64,000 nt of DNA from Dyadobacter psychrophilus (GTDB lineage: Bacteria > Bacteroidota > Bacteroidia > Cytophagales > Spirosomataceae). The stretch spans positions 1,178,001 to 1,242,000 of the forward strand of contig NZ_FUZA01000001.1 in assembly GCF_900167945.1 (NCBI RefSeq). Reading direction: 5' to 3'. The notes below the pieces were generated by a model that ran no database searches, had not been told where the DNA came from, and worked only from the letters and a program-made list of their open reading frames with translations. Shown piece by piece: positions 61,630 through 64,000 of the stretch (positions are counted from its first letter, which is position 1; each line of letters starts with the position of its first letter). The position numbers and the translations under genes are program-made.

Positions 61630-64000
61630 CTACTCGCTCCGCAGGCTTCTTATAGGGTTCATTAATGCGGCTTTGATGCTCTGAAAACTTACAGTGAGCA
61701 ATGCGATTGTGATAGCAACTGCTCCTGCCGCAAAAAACATCCACCAGGCAAGATCCACGTGATAGGCAAAATCGTTGAGCCATTGGTTCATTCCAAACCA
61801 GGCGATAGGAATGCCGATCAGGATCGCGATGATGATAAGTCTTAAAAATTCTTTCGAAAGCAGCGCTACAATGTTGGTAACGCTTGCACCAAGTACTTTT
61901 CTCACACCGATTTCCTTGGTCCGTCGTTCAGCCGTGTAAGCCGACAAACCGAACAATCCCAAACACCCGATAATAATGGAGATTGTTGCGAACGTGATGA
62001 AAATCTGGCCGACGCGTTGCTCGCTGCGGTAAACATTATTGAAATCTTCGTCCATAAACCGGTAACTGAACGGCTGTCCCGGGGCCATTTTTTTCCAAAG
62101 CAGCTCAACCTGATCAACAGTCCGGGCCACATCGCCGCCATTTAATTTAAAAACAACATTTCCGCTGCTGCGTGAAAGCACCAGACTCAATGCACCGATA
62201 TTTTTCTTTAAGGATTCGAAATGAAAGTTTTTGACCACGCCAATGATGGTATAATCAATCCGTTGTTTTAATTCCTGGTCCTCATATCCGAATATTTTTT
62301 TTCCTATGGGATCTGCATATCCGAGCACTTTCGCAGCCGCTTCGTTGATAACAATGCCCGTCGAATCAGATGGAAATTCCTCCTGGAACGGTCGGCCGGT
62401 TGCCATTTGCAATCCCATAGTTTTCGCAAAATCGTAATCAACGGCCCATTTTTGCATGTTAATGCCTTTGTCCTGCTGCATTTGGCCAACCGGGAAAAAA
62501 GTGTGGTCTGTGCGCGACGACGGCGTTGGCAGGAAGCTCGTAACCGTAGCATTTTCAACATTCGGAAGGCGCATTACCTGTTCTTTGAATGCTTTTACCT
62601 GATTATCCAACGCATAGGCGTCGTTCACAATCAGCATTTGATCCTTGTTAAAGCCCAGTTTTTTGGTTTGGATAAAATTCAGCTGCCGATAAATGACACC
62701 TGTTCCAATGATAAGCATTACAGAAATTACAAATTGAAAAACAACGAGCGCATTGCGCAGATAGCCTCCCTTTCCTTGCAGCTCAACGCTGTTTTTCAAA
62801 ACTTTTAACGGGTTGAAGGCAGATAGGAAGAATGCGGGATAACTGCCTGCCAGAACGCCCACAATGCCACCGGTTACGAATAACGAGACCCAAAACCCAA
62901 TTTCCCGGATCGGCAATTCTACTTGTTTGCCAGCCAGATTATTGAAAAGTGGAAGTGCCAGATAAGCCAGAGTGACGGCCTTTGCAAGTGAAAAAAAGCT
63001 GAGCATTACCGACTCGGTCAGAAACTGATTAACCAGCGACGATCTCTCGGAACCCAGCGCCTTGCGCACACCAACTTCTTTTGCACGGTTCGAGGAGCGG
63101 GCCGTTGCAAGGTTCATAAAATTGACACACGCAATGGTAAGGAGGAATAAAGCGACAACCGCAAATATATATACGTACTGAATATTGCCGTTAACATTAA
63201 TTTCCGCCGTGCGATCCGAATGCAGATGGATCTTTGTAAGCGGGATAAGCGAATAGCGCAGGTAACTGCCCGACTTGCGAATTTCATCCAGCGAAGCACC
63301 GAGAAAGCTGACAAGCCATTTGGCCGTATATTTTTGTAAGACAGTTTCAAAATTATTTTCAAACTGCTTGGGATCAACTCCTTCTTTAAGCAATAAATAA
63401 GTGTTGAAATTGTGGCTGCCCCAGCCATTCAGCCGGCTTTCCGGGTTGGAGCTCATGGACAGCAACATATTTATATCCCGCAAATGCGACTGAGCGGAAA
63501 TGTCCTGCATGACGCCGGTCACTGTGTAAGTTTGCTCATTATCAACCGTTAAGCCCTTACCCATCGGATTTTCATTCCCGAAATATTTGAGCGCATCACT
63601 TTGAGAAATGACCACAGTATAAGGGTCTTTCAAGGCCTTTTCCCGATCACCCATTAATAACGGAAGAGAAAATACCTTAAAAAAGGTAGAATCTGCAAAG
63701 CAAACATGCTCCTCTTTAAGGTTTTCGGTGTTTTCCGACCGCCGTACAAGCTGACTTCCATTCTCGCGAAGCCTGACGACTTGCTCAACTTGGGGATAAT
63801 CCTTTTTTAATGTGAATGCAAGCGGATCTGGCGCAACTGCGAGGGACATATCGGCCCCACCGAAGCGTATGTCTGCATTAATCCTGTAAATTCGGTCCGC
63901 ATGTTCAAAAGACTTGTCATAACTGAGCTCATCCACAACATACAGCGTGATCAGCAAGCAGCTTGCCAATCCCAAAGCGAGACCGAAGATGTTCAGGAAC
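61630..64000 (-). CDS. FtsX/MacB-like permease 19 (5' end outside window)
   Basis: About 789 residues are visible. The frame is open to the window edge (FLNIFGLALGLASCLLI), so roughly the first 20 residues, including the usual KIAxRN start, lie beyond 64000. It is the partner of permease 10 (VEQVVRL, LTKIHLHS, NGNIQYVYIF). First coupling helix: AKEVGVRKALGSE; second: TKEIGVRKVLGAS. The second periplasmic domain has GVVKNFHFESL. The C-terminus is NPIRSLRSE, with IR instead of VK. Its promoter and any palindrome are outside the window. Confidence 0.95.
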   Translation of the reverse strand, partial: FLNIFGLALGLASCLLITLYVVDELSYDKSFEHADRIYRINADIRFGGADMSLAVAPDPLAFTLKKDYPQVEQVVRLRENGSQLVRRSENTENLKEEHVCFADSTFFKVFSLPLLMGDREKALKDPYTVVISQSDALKYFGNENPMGKGLTVDNEQTYTVTGVMQDISAQSHLRDINMLLSMSSNPESRLNGWGSHNFNTYLLLKEGVDPKQFENNFETVLQKYTAKWLVSFLGASLDEIRKSGSYLRYSLIPLTKIHLHSDRTAEINVNGNIQYVYIFAVVALFLLTIACVNFMNLATARSSNRAKEVGVRKALGSERSSLVNQFLTESVMLSFFSLAKAVTLAYLALPLFNNLAGKQVELPIREIGFWVSLFVTGGIVGVLAGSYPAFFLSAFNPLKVLKNSVELQGKGGYLRNALVVFQFVISVMLIIGTGVIYRQLNFIQTKKLGFNKDQMLIVNDAYALDNQVKAFKEQVMRLPNVENATVTSFLPTPSSRTDHTFFPVGQMQQDKGINMQKWAVDYDFAKTMGLQMATGRPFQEEFPSDSTGIVINEAAAKVLGYADPIGKKIFGYEDQELKQRIDYTIIGVVKNFHFESLKKNIGALSLVLSRSSGNVVFKLNGGDVARTVDQVELLWKKMAPGQPFSYRFMDEDFNNVYRSEQRVGQIFITFATISIIIGCLGLFGLSAYTAERRTKEIGVRKVLGASVTNIVALLSKEFLRLIIIAILIGIPIAWFGMNQWLNDFAYHVDLAWWMFFAAGAVAITIALLTVSFQSIKAALMNPIRSLRSE

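Noticed and set aside
63973-63975. TTG start codon for permease 19 at 63975
   Set aside because: The frame stays open to the window edge with typical TM1 sequence (FLNIFGLALG); the real start must be outside.
10360-64000. Mobile element or CRISPR array as the cause of repetition
   Set aside because: I see no transposase, integrase, terminal inverted repeats or regularly spaced short repeats; the repetition is explained by paralogous genes.

Overview
The window looks like chromosome from a Bacteroidota bacterium, most likely of the Cytophagales/Spirosomataceae type (Dyadobacter-like). The reasons are moderate GC content, absence of clear Shine-Dalgarno sequences, a TAnnTTTG-type -7 promoter element, a CarboxypepD_reg/TonB-type outer-membrane protein, a Wzi-family protein, DUF4097 and DUF6249 proteins, and above all a very large set of ~800-residue FtsX/MacB-like permeases. 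The genus is an inference from gene content.

Positions 1-10300 are ordinary chromosome: a LOG-family protein, a membrane-anchored helix-hairpin-helix protein, a DUF4097 protein built of TSGGS repeats, a small antitoxin-like protein, a GH1 beta-glucosidase, an ECF sigma factor, a translationally coupled three-gene operon (DUF885 lipoprotein, CBM9-like protein, serine hydrolase), an AztD-like zinc metallochaperone lipoprotein behind two Fur/Zur-type 7-1-7 operators, and a 95-aa unknown.

Positions 10360-64000 hold 19 paralogous permeases (the last cut by the window edge), all on the minus strand. I number them 1-19 by window position. They fall into transcription units: 1 alone; 6->5->4->3->2; 10->9->8->7; 14->13->12->11; and 19->18->17->16->15, which starts outside the window. 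Each protein has a MacB-type periplasmic domain, an FtsX domain, a second periplasmic domain and a second FtsX domain, with two copies of the E-[VIM]-G-x-[RK]-K coupling-helix motif. No ABC ATPase is encoded here. Each of the four units whose 5' end is visible is preceded by a palindrome, TGTCCG-N4-CGGACA, so the array appears to be one regulon.

The array is interrupted only at unit boundaries, mostly by envelope genes: a Wzi-family protein (12910-14412), a small lipoprotein (26770-27186), and at 37141-41768 an outer-membrane beta-barrel receptor, a DUF6249 membrane protein, a divergently transcribed ECF sigma factor with a two-TM putative anti-sigma factor, and a Spy/CpxP-like LTxxQ protein. 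The sigma-factor intergenic region carries two divergent promoters of identical design (TGTAACC-N17-GTC), which suggests autoregulation. The window therefore reads as an envelope-directed region: many orphan permeases under shared control, next to an envelope-stress-like sigma module.
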